Origin: Sabethes cyaneus
Taxonomy: Eukaryota; Arthropoda; Insecta; Diptera; Culicidae
Direction: 5' to 3'
Length of the DNA: 64,000 nucleotides
NCBI RefSeq assembly: GCF_943734655.1
Contig: NC_071355.1
Coordinates: forward strand, 224,692,527 to 224,756,526
Translations under genes and position numbers: made by a program
In this document: positions 1-12,680 of the stretch, in pieces
Position numbering within the stretch: the stretch's first letter is position 1
Layout: each line of letters opens with the position of its first letter
Notes under the pieces: model-generated
Told to the model about the DNA's origin: nothing
The model's database searches: none
What the model saw: only the letters and a program-made list of their open reading frames with translations

Positions 1-360
1 AAACGTGAAAACCAAATCTATTCTTGATTTTCATACACACGTTATTATTTTCCATGCAAAAAACTACAAATACAACTACAAATGTCTGTTCGAAAACAGA
101 CACTGAGGAAGCCTGCAAGTCATAGGCGAAATACGTATCTGTCATTGAATAAAATACACATAGTAGAATTAAATTGGATAAGTTTTCTTATTTTTCACAA
201 TAGTTTGCTATAACGTAAAAATGAGTTATTTTTGAGGTTTATGTCTTCATAGTGTATGCTAAAATACTGAACTGAATAACTTGTAGAACACTCGAAAGCA
301 GTAAAAAACCGTGTGCAAAGTTATTGAGCATAATTGATTATTATATTATATACATCACTA
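1..360. other. AT-rich intronic stretch, no gene seen
   Basis: No coding region or terminal repeat is visible. The segment near 105-165 (motif tcataggcgaaatacgtatc) resembles a segment at about 54145-54175 next to a tRNA-like SINE, so this may be a SINE tail remnant. Confidence 0.4.
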
Positions 361-2277
361 GCTGACCCGACAAACTTCGTATTGCCACAAATTAACCTGT
401 GTTGTACATAAATCATGAATCTCGGATGATCTTTGTCACAATCTCGAGTTTTGCAAGCCCCCCAGTGGGCGGCGCTTCCGACGGCGGGTCACCGGCAACA
501 CTCGCGACCGTCTCGTCCTGAATGATCTAGTGTTACTATAGATAGTTTTTGTGGTCTTGTATAGACTAATGTTTTATGGAAGAGTCTCGAATTTCTCGAG
601 TTCGATTAGTTTTTGAGTTTCGCAAAAATTTCTGTTTTATTTGTATGAGTCCGTATCCCCCTACCACAGGGGTGAGAGGTTCTAACTATCGTAAAATAAA
701 TTCAAGACTCCAAAATCTCCCACATGCCAAATTTGGTTCCATTTGCTTGATTAGTTCTCAAGTTATAAGGAAATTTGAATTTCATTTGTATGGGAGCTCC
801 CCTCTTAAAAGGGAAGGGGTCGTAATTCACCATAGAAAAAATTTCTGCCATCTAAAACTCCCACATGCCAAATTTGGTTCCATTTGATTGATTAGTTCTC
901 GAGTTATGAGGAAATTTGAATTTCATTTGTATAGGAGCCCCCCCTCCTAAAGTGGGTAGGGGTCCCAATTCATCATAGAAAAAAATTTTGTCTCCAAAAA
1001 CACCCACATGCCAAATTTGGTTCCATTTGCTTAATTACTTCTCGAGTTATGAGGAAAATTGTGTTTCTTTGGTACAGGAGCCCCCCCTCTTAAAGTGGGG
1101 AGGGGTCCTAATTTTCTATAGAAAATATTCTTGCCCTCGAAAACCTTCACATGCCAAATTTGGTTCCATTTGCTTGATTAGTTCTCGAGTTATGAGGAAA
1201 TTTGTATTTCGTTTGTATAGGAGCCCCCCTCTTAAAGTTGGGAGGGGTCCTAATTCACCATAGAAAATATTCTTGCCCTCGAAAACTCTCACATGCCAAA
1301 TTTGGTTTCATTTGCTTGATTAGCTCTCGAGTTATGAGGAAATTTGTATTTCATTTGTATAGGAGCCCCCCCTCCTAAAGTGAGGAGGGGTCCCCGTTCA
1401 TCATAGAAAAAAATTTTGTCTCCAACAACACCCACGTGTCAAATTTGGTTCCATTTGCTTGATTAGTTCTCGAGTTATGAGGAAATTTGTATTTCGTTTG
1501 TATAGGAGCCCCCCCTCTTAAAGTGGGGAGGGGTTCTAATTCACCATAGAAAATATTCTTGCTCTCGAAAACTTTCACATGCCAAATTTTTTTCGATTTG
1601 CTTGATTAGTTCTTCAGTTATGAGGAAATTTGTATTTCATGTGTATAGGATCCCCCCCTCCTAAAACGGGGAGGGGTCCCAATTCATCATAGAAAAAATT
1701 TTTGTCTCCAAAAACACCCACATGCCAAATTTGGTTCCATTTGCTTAATTACTTCTCGAGTTATGAGGAAAATTGTGTTTCTTTGGTACAGGAGCCCCCC
1801 CCTCTTAAAGTGGGGAGGGGTCCTAATTTACTATAGAAAATATACTTGCCCTCGAAAACCTTCACATGCCAAATTTGGTTCGATTTGCTTGATTAGTTCT
1901 CGAGTTATGAGGAAATTTGTATGGAAGCCCCCCCCTTTTAAAGAGGAGAGGAGTTATAATTCCCCTTATAAAGAGGGGAGGGGTCTCAATTTACCATAGA
2001 ATAAATTCTTGTCACCGAAAACACCCACATGCCAAAATTTGTTCTATTTGCTTGATTAGTTGTCGAGTTATGCAGAAATTTGTGTTTCATTTGTATGGGA
2101 GCCCCCCCTCTTAGTGGGGGGAGGGGTTTCTAACCATCACTAAAACCTTTCCTGGCCCTAAAAAACCTCTACATGCATATTTTCATGCCGATTGGTTAAG
2201 TAGTTTTCGATTCTATAAGGAACATACGGACAGACAGACAGACAGACAGACAGAAATCCTTCTTTATAGGTATAGAT
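361..2277. mobile_element. Dispersed element built on ~143-bp tandem units
   Basis: The motif catgccaaatttggttcc recurs at 723, 864, 1008, 1150, 1292, 1435 (variant), 1578, 1721, 1865 and 2028, giving a period of 141-144 bp with one longer spacing. Each unit also carries a tract of C residues followed by a G-rich tract (for example 908-962) that could pair into a short hairpin. The array is preceded by a non-repeated head (361-570) and closes with a gaca-type microsatellite (about 2229-2254) and a tail ttctttataggtatagat. A shorter copy with the same tail lies at 19600-20105, so this is a dispersed family. ORFs of 60-100 codons here are repeat translations. The superfamily is not assigned. 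Confidence 0.75.
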
Positions 2278-2781
2278 TATATTTCGCAATCGATAAGAGA
2301 TAGATAGTTAATATATTCAGCAAAGTTGTTTATTTCAGTATGCTCTGCAAATTTTTGAAGAAAACATTTTATTTTTTGAAATTATAAAAACAAAAGTTCG
2401 TATCACCCTAATATTGCAGGAAGATATTATTAAACTTCTCCGAAGACACCACGCTTGAAAAATTACGCTTTTTTACCCAATTGCTAATGTCCGCTATTTT
2501 CAAAATTTGCCCACTGTGCCATGTGAGGATGTGGCCAACAGTGATTACTTTTTCCCATTTTATTTAATCGGAGGTCCCTTGACTGCCTTACCGCAACCAT
2601 CATTCAGAAGCATCAACATTGGACATGTAGATCGATGGCAATACCTGAAACTAATGTGTCAACAATTTTGGCGATTTTGAAGCAACGAATACCTTAATAT
2701 TTTGCAGCTTCGTAACAGGAATCAACATATTACTGTGAGACATGAATCACTCGAATGTAAAATGAATCATATAACAGCAGG
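2278..2781. other. Intronic sequence, no feature recognised
   Basis: AT-rich, no recognisable ORF, tRNA or terminal repeat. The last eight bases (2774-2781, acagcagg) are the left target-site duplication of the MITE that follows. Confidence 0.5.
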
Positions 2782-3174
2782 CAGTGTTGGGCACCGCTAA
2801 TTCGCTAATTCGCTAACCGACCAATCGAGAAACGCTAGTTATACTTTATAATTTATACTCAGACTAGCCGAATTGTTGCTGGGCCATGATTCCAAATGAA
2901 GTGCCGCTGTTTATTTTAAAATTAATAAACTGTAAAGCATTTTATCCATTATAATAGGTTTTGATCTTAGGTAAATTAAGAAAAGTCATGGAATAAATGT
3001 AAATTACAAATAATTTGTACAGCGATAGATTACAATGCGAGTAATTGCGATATGTTCAAGAATAAACAGTAACTGTTAATTTGCAGTTTGCGATTAGTGA
3101 TTAGCGAAATTTCCACGATTATCGAGCAAATTGTATTGGTTAGCGAATTAGCGAATTAGCGGTGCCCAACACTG
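2782..3174. mobile_element. hAT-type MITE with perfect 37-bp TIRs
   Basis: The first 37 bases (2782-2818, beginning cagtgttgggcaccgct) are the exact reverse complement of the last 37 (3138-3174). The element is flanked by identical 8-bp copies of acagcagg at 2774-2781 and 3175-3182. An 8-bp target duplication is diagnostic of the hAT superfamily, and a 393-bp length without ORF makes it non-autonomous. The TIR itself contains a tandem of taattcgc. Perfect TIRs and target duplication suggest a recent insertion. Confidence 0.9.
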
Positions 3175-3182
3175 ACAGCAGG

Positions 3183-3411
3183 TTTTACTTGTTACGACGG
3201 TTAGGACAGAGCGATTGACGTCACCATCGCCGGTTATAAGCACAGGCGTCCTATCAACATAATCTATGTCCTGCCAGACCGGCAACGGGGGAAGATGTTC
3301 CGTCTGACGCGGTATATCCCACAAAAAATCTGCAGCACCGTGCCAATTCAGGGTGTTAGGCACTAATCCAATTAAGCATAGTTTCACGAATAAAAATAGT
3401 GGTTTCAACAA
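3183..3411 (-). pseudogene. Unassigned GC-richer ORF remnant
   Basis: On the minus strand 3411-3148 is open for 87 codons; the part outside the MITE (3411-3183) encodes a Pro/Asp-rich stretch (LPPLPVWQDIDYVDRTPVL) whose base composition is richer in G+C than its surroundings, as expected of former coding sequence. The last codons run into the hAT MITE, so any original frame is interrupted. I do not recognise a family; a retroelement gag or protease relic is possible, chance is also possible. Confidence 0.25.
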
Positions 3412-4208
3412 AATTTATGATTGTTTTGCGTACAGAAAGAAGTTTTATTTGGTTTCAACTGAACTGTACGATTGAAGCAAAAATATTTGTTTTCATATCA
3501 CTGTTAAATTGTAAAAAAAAATTCTTTACTGTTGATTCAAACAGGTTACTATTTCATGATTACACCACAATTTCAGGTTGTTCATAGCTTGAAACAGATT
3601 AGAATTATTCTTTTCCTTGTTGAAAACGAGATGAAGATTGACTTAACTGCTTTAAATACCGCACCATTATGTTGAGTGCGTTTTCTTAATGTATTATCTT
3701 AATCATAAATTTCAAAGAATTCGTAGCAGTTTCTTCAGCTATTATTTGGTGATTTTAATATATCCGCAAAAGAAAATTTATTTCTTCCATCAAAGCGACT
3801 AGGTATAATCGTGGATATGATTCAAAGAATTTTGTGTGATTTTTCCCAAGAATTCGAGATTAATTTTAACATTCTTCCGTTGATAAATAATTGTATGGAA
3901 TTCAAAGTGAATTTTTTTTGTTACAGCGTGCTGATCTAATTGCTCTATTTCGATGATATACCTTTCAGATCGTGGAATATGCTTTGAATGAAAACGATTT
4001 CATGATGATAGATTTTCATCAATGGCAAACACATGTAATATGATACCTTCTAGGTCTGTTTCATGACATGATGCCCGAATGATTCTGTACGAATCCTGTA
4101 CACACTGTTATTAATAATTCTGCGTAAACCCTCGAACGTAACCATTGTACGAACGCACTGCAGTAACATACATTTACAACAGGGAAATATTTACCCAATC
4201 ACACTTAC
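3412..4208 (-). other. CadN intron downstream of the 4.2-kb exon
   Basis: Begins (minus sense) with the GTAAGT donor at 4208-4203 and contains nothing else I can support. The following CadN exon lies outside the window to the left. Confidence 0.6.
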
Positions 4209-4346
4209 CTTTAGGACGAAAATTTCTCCGGTGGTGCGATTGATGTCGAACTTGCTGTTCGCTGGATTATCCGGATCGATGCCCTGACCCGTAAGGAAGT
4301 ACACGATATTCTGCGGACGGTCCTTATCGCCGTCGCTGGCCGTCAC
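4209..4346 (-). CDS. CadN: N-cadherin-type protein, common exon after the alternative pair
   Basis: On the minus strand this 138-nt, phase 0-0 exon encodes 46 residues starting VTASDGDKD and ending GEIFVLK. It covers the early strands of one extracellular cadherin repeat; the DGDKD cluster supplies calcium-binding acidic residues, and INRTTGEIFVLK is the usual strand before a cadherin LD-R-E motif, which must lie in the next exon outside the window. The acceptor is AG at 4347-4348 after a CA-rich run, the donor is GTAAGT at 4208-4203. The start codon V follows directly on the terminal Q of either alternative exon (14605-14763 or 22776-22940), so this is the shared acceptor for both. The family is a classical-type type III neuronal cadherin of insects, a calcium-dependent homophilic adhesion molecule used in axon targeting. 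Assignment to CadN rather than a CadN2-like paralogue rests on high conservation of these residues. Confidence 0.92.
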
Positions 4347-7300
4347 CTGTGTGTTTGCGTGTTTGTGTGGGTAGCATCCATCCAACATCCCGAAGGCGGT
4401 CCGGTCCGGATCCGGTGGCGGCAGTATGGGGGGCGGGAAAATGGAAAATTTAATTAACATTACACGATCGATCGCACCGGAAAGGGAAATGATTATTGCC
4501 GAAAGCACTCGCAATGCAGCTAGCTGCTGCGAGCAATCGCAAAACCTACGGGCTTTGAACATTTCTTTGCTGGCCTCCTATCTGCGGTTTCCGGTTCTTA
4601 TGCAACTTGGGCAGAAAGTGGAAGGAAAATAAATTAATCTTCAAATTAGATTGTGCCGTTATCACATACGACGCAGCAGCTCTGCTGCTCTGCTCATGCC
4701 AGTAGGTAGCAGTGACTCCGCTTGAACTGTGTCGAGCTGGCTTCGGGTTACGTGCCTCCCGGCAGATCGAAGGCGCGCGCCGGCAGGGCCGCAGATAGAA
4801 GGCAAGCACATTTTCCCGGCATGGTGGCGTTATTAAGGGTGGTCATATTTCCATATGCATTTGTCAAACGTGTGCCCGACACGCCGGAAGTAAGCTTCTA
4901 CTTTACGGGGAGAGAGGGATTAAATGTTATACTAATAAAATGCAGCCTGGGACATGCGAGAAAATTAATCAAAAACTGAAACCGGCTTAAGATATATATG
5001 GATGAGAGTAATGGAAAGCAACACATACGCAGTAGCAGGATGGAATTTTTGATTAGGAGGCAGCACATGCTGCATGCGAGTTAAATTAAACTAAGTTAGT
5101 TTCAAAATGCAAGGGACGTTTACAGTTAGCCAGGTGCACGACTTTCAACACACCCATGTAGGTGGGAGGTAATTTTCTTAACCTAAATTATGAGTGATTG
5201 TTCTGCACTCTTCATCATTAAGCTAGTGGGGGAAAATAGTTAATTTAGGACGGATGTAATGGAATGGTACCTGGAAGGGGAACTCATTTCATCAGACTCA
5301 GTTTATGTAGAAATTAAGGTCGGGTTCATCATTTTACGACGCAACTTGGGACAGCATAAAATGTATGATATAATTTGCATTGCAACTTTGATGTTGAGTA
5401 GGGTTGATTTTTGCTTAAAGTAATTCTGTATCCCTTGTCACATACCGTTTTACCTATATCGCCCGTATCCGGAACCATAAAATGTTTACCATTTTATACA
5501 TTTCAATTTCAATTTTTCATCCAATGGTGTATAATAATTAGCTGATTACATCTTGCTTGGGAAAAAATCATCTACAGTTCAGTTCACCAGGTGTTGAGTT
5601 GAAAACTAATTCCCAGGAAAACACGTCGAAACAAAGTTCTCAAAACTGAGTAAAAAAAAAATACCAATTGCTGACCCACTCTCAAGAAACTGGTGTCAAT
5701 TTGAATCAAGATTGGGCAGGAAAAAAAAAACTTTATGAAAGTGAAAGAAATATAAAACGATACTGAAGAGAAAAGAATTACATTTTTACAAGTAAACTTT
5801 ATTTGCCTGCTGGCGCAGTTTGTCCTCGAGGCAGCGAGTCGAAATGACCAACTGCAGCAGGGAGGGAGTGAAGTGAACTTAGAAAGAAAAGCTTTCGTAA
5901 TTGTCTTGTCGTTTGAATACAACTACAAAAGAAACACACAAAAAAACTAAATAAAACAAACAGCAAAGTTTTTCCCTTGCGAGGCTGCACTCTGTATGTT
6001 CGGTGCAAGGCGCGAATCGACTGTTTGCGTTTCCTAGCCTGGCAGCCAATCCTAGTTGTTGTTGAACGTAGTAGTACAAGTTTTGCCGAAATGAATGGAC
6101 GACTGCGCAGCGCAAAATTGGTCTGTCCAGAGCACATTATTCTAACGAGATTTTAATTGAATTTTCAGCGCTGCCGACCGTAGGAGGTTCGTGTTATCTG
6201 ATGGTTCGAAGCATAGAGAAACGGCTGTTTTTTGGGGTCAGAAGCAGCCAATTTGATTTGGAGCGATACTCTCGTAGGTTGTACGGCAAACGGATTTCTT
6301 TTTTTGTCGAAGCTGTATAGATCCAGCCGAAGTTCAATTTCAGTTTTGCTTCACTTGAACGGACTTTGACGTTCGAACAGCCGCTGTCGACTTGTTCGGG
6401 TAGAGAAAAGATGAATGTCGCTGGCCATTCTGAGTTTCAATCGTTCGTTGACTATATTCGGAATTTTACTAATTGTTTGGTTTGTTAGGAAACTTAGGAT
6501 TTTTGGATGGCTGAAATACTTCAATTTTTAGCTCTTCTTCATTGTAAAACAGACGAGTTTAAGCTGACTTTCCAATCCACAAAAAGATGGTTGTTTGACA
6601 GCGATAAAAAAAATAACTCCAGCATTGACAAAAACAAAAAATCAAATTTGAAACGTTAAACAAATTTACAAGGCAGACTAGCCAGCAGAGTCGCTCCCAT
6701 TCAGGACCTGACTATCATACGTCAGATGATGGTCGTCTTCTCGAGAAATTTTGCCACTTGAGAGCTGGCTGTGAAAACTTTTCGAATTTAGAAGCGCTCT
6801 CAAGCACCCAACCAAGGCGCGCGGTGGCGATGGTGAATGTTTGCAATAGAAATTGAAGCTTCTTTCAGATTATCCACTCGCTTGCTTGCTTGACCCAGTC
6901 AGGAAAATTTTACCTCCTGTCTGACGGAGCTGAAAAGACCGACCGACTGACTGACTGATTCCGGTAACGAACAACAACAGGTGGGCAAAATCTTTTGGTG
7001 CCGCCAGAAGAAAAGCGCCAGCAAACCTAGGGTAAATGAAAAGATTTTGCGGCAGAAGCGCGCCTGGCTTGGTTTGCGGGGTGAAGGGGATGGTTTTTCT
7101 TCGCTCTTAAAGTTGGGTTACAGAAAGCAATTGAAGTTGGTTTTGGCTGACATGAGCGTTCTCAGTGGATACTGTTTTTTTATCGTTTCAGTTATGAAGC
7201 AATTAAATTTTGCTTCTCTGGCTGTGTCGTCCTAGATCTATTCATTGTCAAACAAAAAAAAAGTTTTTTGACTGTTGAATATTAAATCCGACGTTCGAGA

Positions 7301-7875
7301 TAAGTTTTATTGATCGACTTTATTTCAAACTTTTTATAGCTTATGTGCGGGCATAGTTAATGGATTTATGAACGAAAACTGCATATTGCTACGTTCCCGG
7401 AAAACCCCAAGGAAAATTTTTCGATCTTCTTGAACATCGCTTACATTAAACATTCATTATTTTTAAAACAAGCATAGCAGAATAATTTTTCCACGAATGT
7501 GTTTGCACGTTTTCTCAGCAAGCTACCTATAATAATTAACATCTGGAAAGATTTTTCCGCATAATTTTATCAATTCTCCAAGAAGAAAACATAATTCTTC
7601 CGTAATTTTTCGAATTTTCCACCATTCCAGAGATTTTTTTCCAGATATTATTTCTCATAGATCGCTGAAAAAGTTTGCTTACAGATTGCTTTTTGTATCA
7701 ACACTTTCCTTCTACGATGTTTGTTTATGAATTATGACTTTTGAAAATAAGTTAGGTGTGAGAAAATAGAAAAATTTCCCTTAGTTTCCCGGGAAAGTCC
7801 TGAAAATTTTTAAACATAATTTTCGTTCACAAATTTATTACCTATCCAAGCGAATAAATTTGAATTGAAGTAAAA
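4347..7875 (-). other. CadN intron, unique-looking part
   Basis: Between the common exon and the minisatellite. Short ORFs at 5584-6137 and 6981-7235 have no recognisable domain and no cadherin signature. No TIR, tRNA or tandem array is evident. Part (4350-4800 and 6180-7100) is less AT-rich and could hold conserved intronic control sequence, which cannot be judged without comparison. Confidence 0.45.
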
Positions 7876-8054
7876 TTGGATTGAGATTCGAATTGGCTTG
7901 GATTTGGATTGGATTTGGATTGGATTTGGATTGGATTTGGATTGGATTTGGATTGGATTTGGATTTGGATTGGATTTGGATTGGATTTGGATTGGATTTG
8001 GATTGGATTTGGACTGGATTGGATTCGTTCTGGATTCGATTGGATTGGGTTGGA

Positions 8055-8480
8055 TTAGATTTGGATTAGATTTGGATTGGATTTGAATTGGATTCGGATT
8101 GGGTTTGTATCGGATTTCGAATAAATTTGGATTGGATCTGGATGGAAACCAGATTGGAATTTAGTTGAGTGGAAATTAGATTGGTTTTGGATAGGATTGG
8201 ACTGAATTGGATTCCGAAAGGATTTTGATTTGATCTGGGTTAGACTTGGATTTGGACTGCATTTGGATTTAATTTGGAATGGATTAGGAAGAAATTTGGA
8301 TTGGATTGGGATTGTAGTTGGATTGGATTTGGATTGAATTCAGATTGGATTGGATTAGGATTATATTTCGATTGGATTTGGACAGGTTGATTGGATTTGG
8401 ACAGGATTCGGACTGGATTTGGATTGAAGTTGGATTCGAATTGGATTGCATTGGATTGAATTGGATTGAATTCGGACTAG
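8055..8480. repeat. Left copy of a ~420-bp block flanking the minisatellite
   Basis: Diverged repeat sequence containing gatggaaaccagattgg (8141). It recurs almost unchanged at 12267-12680, at an offset of 4201 bp, so it marks one end of a large intra-array duplication. Confidence 0.85.
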
Positions 8481-8659
8481 AATGAATTGGATTGGATTTG
8501 GATTGGATTTGGATTGGATTTGGATTGGATTTGGATTGGATTTGGATTGGATTGGATTTGGATTGGATTTGGATTGGATTTGGATTGGATTTGGATAGGA
8601 TTTGGATTGGATTTGGATTGGATTTGGATTGGATTTGGATTGGATTTGGATTGGATTTG

Positions 8660-9100
8660 GATTGGATTAGATTAGGATTATATTTCGATTGGATTTAGAT
8701 TGGATTTGGACAGGTTGATTGGATTTGGACAGGATTCGGACTGGATTTGGATTGAAGTTGGATTGGAATGGATTCGAATTGGATTGCATTGGATTGAATT
8801 CGGACTAGAATGAATTGAATTGGATTTTGATTTGGATTTGGATTGGATTTGAATTGGATTTGGATTGGCTTCAGATTGGATTTGAATTGGATTGGATTCG
8901 GATTGGGTTAGAATTGGATAGGGTTGGATTTGGATTGGATTTGAATAAGATTTTATTAAATTTGGAATGGTTTGGATTGGATTTGGATTGGATTTGGATT
9001 GGATTTGGATTGGATTTGGATTGGATTTGGATTGGATTTGGATTGGATTTGGTTTGGATTTGGATTGAATTTGGATCGGATTTGGATTGTATTTGTATTG
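8660..9100. repeat. Copy 1 of an internal higher-order block
   Basis: Contains irregular sequence (tatttcgatt at 8681, ttttattaaatttggaatgg near 8950, ggtttggatt at 9051) that recurs in the same order at 11203-11708. The offset is 2542 bp at the left side and 2608 bp at the right, the 66-bp difference being six 11-bp units. Confidence 0.85.
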
Positions 9101-11202
9101 GATTTGGATTGGATTTGGATTGGATTTGGATTGGATTTGGATTGGATTTAGATTGGATTTGGATTGGATTTGGATTGGATTTGGATTGGATTTGGATTGG
9201 ATTTGGATTGGATTTGGATTGGATTTGGATTGGATTTGGATTGGATTTGGATTGGATTTGGATTGGATTTGGATTGGATTTGGATTGCATTTGGATTGGA
9301 TTTGGATTGGATTTGGATTGGATTTGGATTGGATTTGGATTGGATTTGGATTGGATTTGGATTGGATTTGGATTGGATTTGGATTGGATTTGGATTGGAT
9401 TTGGATTGGATTTGGATTGGATTTGGATTGGATTTGGATTGGATTTGGATTGGATTTGGATTGGATTTGGATTGGATTTGGATTGGATTTGGATTGGATT
9501 TGGATTTGATTTGGATTGGATTTGGATTGGATTTGGATTGGATTTGGATTGGATTTGGATTGGATTTGGATTGGATTTGGATTGGATTTGGATTGGATTT
9601 GGATTGGATTTGGATTGGGTTTGGATTGGATTTGGATTGGATTTGGATTGGATTTGGATTGGATTTGGATTGGATTTGGATTGGATTTGGATTGGATTTG
9701 GATTGGATTTGGATTGCATTTGGATTGGATTTGGATTGGATTTGGATTGGATTTGGATTGGATTTGGATTGGATTTGGATTGGATTTGGATTGGATTTGG
9801 ATTGGATTTGGATTGGATTTGGATTGGATTTGGATTGGATTTGGATTGGATTTGGATTGGATTTGGATTGGATTTGGATTGGATTTGGATTGGATTTGGA
9901 TTGGATTTGGATTGGATTTGGATTGGATTTGGATTGGATTTGGATTGGATTTGGATTGGATTTGGATTGGATTTGGATTTGATTTGGATTGGATTTGGAT
10001 TGGATTTGGATTGGATTTGGATTGCATTTGGATTGGATTTGGATTGGATTTGGATTGGATTTGGATTGGATTTGGATTTGATTTGGATTGGATTTGGATT
10101 GGATTTGGATTGGATTTGGATTGGATTTGGATTGGATTTGGATTGGATTTGGATTGGATTTGGATTGGATTTGGATTGGATTTGGATTGGATTTGGATTG
10201 GATTTGGATTGGATTTGGATTTGATTTGGATTGGATTTGGATTGGATTTGGATTGGATTTGGATTGGATTTGGATTGGATTTGGATTGGATTTGGATTGG
10301 ATTTGGATTGGATTTGGATTGGATTTGGATTGGATTTGGATTGGATTTGGATTGTATTTGTATTGGATTTGGATTGGATTTGGATTGGATTTGGATTGGA
10401 TTTGGATTGGATTTAGATTGGATTTGGATTGGATTTGGATTGGATTTGGATTGGATTTGGATTGGATTTGGATTGGATTTGGATTGGATTTGGATTGGAT
10501 TTGGATTGGATTTGGATTGGATTTGGATTGGATTTGGATTGCATTTGGATTGGATTTGGATTGGATTTGGATTGGATTTGGATTGGATTTGGATTGGATT
10601 TGGATTGGATTTGGATTGGATTTGGATTGGATTTGGATTGGATTTGGATTGGATTTGGATTGGATTTGGATTGGATTTGGATTGGATTTGGATTGGATTT
10701 GGATTGGATTTGGATTGGATTTGGATTGGATTTGGATTGGATTTGGATTGGATTTGGATTGGATTTGGATTGGATTTGGATTGGATTTGGATTGGATTTG
10801 GATTTGATTTGGATTGGATTTGGATTGGATTTGGATTGGATTTGGATTGGATTTGGATTGGATTTGGATTGGATTTGGATTGGATTTGGATTGGATTTGG
10901 ATTGGATTTGGATTGCATTTGGATTGGATTTGGATTGGATTTGGATTGGATTTGGATTGGATTTGGATTGGATTTGGATTGGATTTGGATTGGATTTGGA
11001 TTGGATTTGGATTGGATTTGGATTAGATTTGGATTGGATTTGGATTGGATTTGGATTGGATTGGATTTGGATTGGATTTGGATTGGATTTGGATTGGATT
11101 TGGATAGGATTTGGATTGGATTTGGATTGGATTTGGATTGGATTTGGATTGGATTTGGATTGGATTTGGATTGGATTTGGATTGGATTTGGATTGGATTA
11201 GA

Positions 11203-11708
11203 TTAGGATTAGATTAGGATTATATTTCGATTGGATTTAGATTGGATTTGGACAGGTTGATTGGATTTGGACAGGATTCGGACTGGATTTGGATTGAAGT
11301 TGGATTGGAATGGATTCGAATTGGATTGCATTGGATTGAATTCGGACTAGAATGAATTGAATTGGATTTTGATTTGGATTTGGATTGGATTTGAATTGGA
11401 TTTGGATTGGCTTCAGATTGGATTTGAATTGGATTGGATTCGGATTGGGTTAGAATTGGATAGGGTTGGATTTGGATTGGATTTGAATAAGATTTTATTA
11501 AATTTGGAATGGTTTGGATTGGATTTGGATTGGATTTGGATTGGATTTGGATTGGATTTGGATTGGATTTGGATTGGATTTGGATTGGATTTGGATTGGA
11601 TTTGGATTGGATTTGGATTGGATTTGGATTGGATTTGGATTGGATTTGGATTGGATTTGGTTTGGATTTGGATTGAATTTGGATCGGATTTGGATTGTAT
11701 TTGTATTG
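11203..11708. repeat. Copy 2 of the internal higher-order block
   Basis: Matches 8660-9100 in sequence and order with six extra 11-bp units inserted. An approximately 145-bp portion (tatttcg, gacaggttgattgg, attcggactagaatgaatt) also occurs near 8355-8500 and 12555-12690, so four copies of that module exist in the array. Confidence 0.85.
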
Positions 11709-12266
11709 GATTTGGATTGGATTTGGATTGGATTTGGATTGGATTTGGATTGGATTTAGATTGGATTTGGATTGGATTTGGATTGGATTTGGATTGGATT
11801 TGGATTGGATTTGGATTGGATTTGGATTGGATTTGGATTGGATTTGGATTGGATTTGGATTGGATTTGGATTGCATTTGGATTGGATTTGGATTGGATTT
11901 GGATTGGATTTGGATTGGATTTGGATTGGATTTGGATTGGATTTGGATTGGATTTGGATTGGATTTGGATTGGATTTGGATTGGATTTGGATTGGATTTG
12001 GATTGGATTTGGATTGGATTTGGATTGGATTTGGATTGGATTTGGATTGGATTTGGATTGGATTTGGATTGGATTTGGATTTGATTTGGATTGGATTTGG
12101 ATTGGATTTGGATTGGATTTGGATTGGATTTGGATTGGATTTGGATTGGATTTGGATTGGATTTGGATTGGATTTGGATTGGATTTGGATTGGATTTGGA
12201 TTGGATTTGGATTGGATTTGGATTGGATTTGGATTGGATTTGGATTGGATTTGGATTGGATTTGGA

Positions 12267-12680
12267 TTAGATTTGGATTGGATTTGAATTGGATTCGGAT
12301 TGGGTTTGTATCGGATTTCGAATAAATTTGGATTGGATCTGGATGGAAACCAGATTGGAATTTGGTTGAGTGGAAATTAGATTGGTTTTGGATAGGATTG
12401 GACTGAATTGGATTCCGAAAGGATTTTGATTTGATCTGGGTTAGACTTGGATTTGGACTGCCTTTGGATTTAATTTGGAATGGATTAGGAAGAAATTTGG
12501 ATTGGATTGGGATTGTAGTTGGATTGGATTTGGGTTGAATTCAGATTGGATACGATTAGGATTATATTTCGATTGGATTTGGACAGGTTGATTGAATTTG
12601 GACAGGATTCGGACTGGATTTGGATTGAAATTGGATTCTAATTGGATTGCATTGGATTGAATTGGATTGAATTCGGACTA
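12267..12680. repeat. Right copy of the flanking block
   Basis: Near-identical to 8055-8480, with only scattered substitutions, 4201 bp downstream. It returns the array to the degenerate sequence seen at its left margin. Confidence 0.85.

Noticed and set aside
361..2277. Regularly spaced repeats that could suggest a CRISPR-like array
   Set aside because: The whole 143-bp unit is repeated, not short repeats with unique spacers, and the context is an animal intron.
5584..6137. Overlapping minus-strand ORFs of up to 112 codons
   Set aside because: Low-complexity hydrophobic or basic translations of AT-rich intron, no domain and no splice-site support.
8678..12325. Very long ORFs (up to 746 codons) with repeats such as SNPNPIQIQ or DLDWIWIGF
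   Set aside because: They arise because the 11-bp unit has no stop codon in any frame; several frames on both strands are open at once. No start context or non-repeat domain supports a protein.
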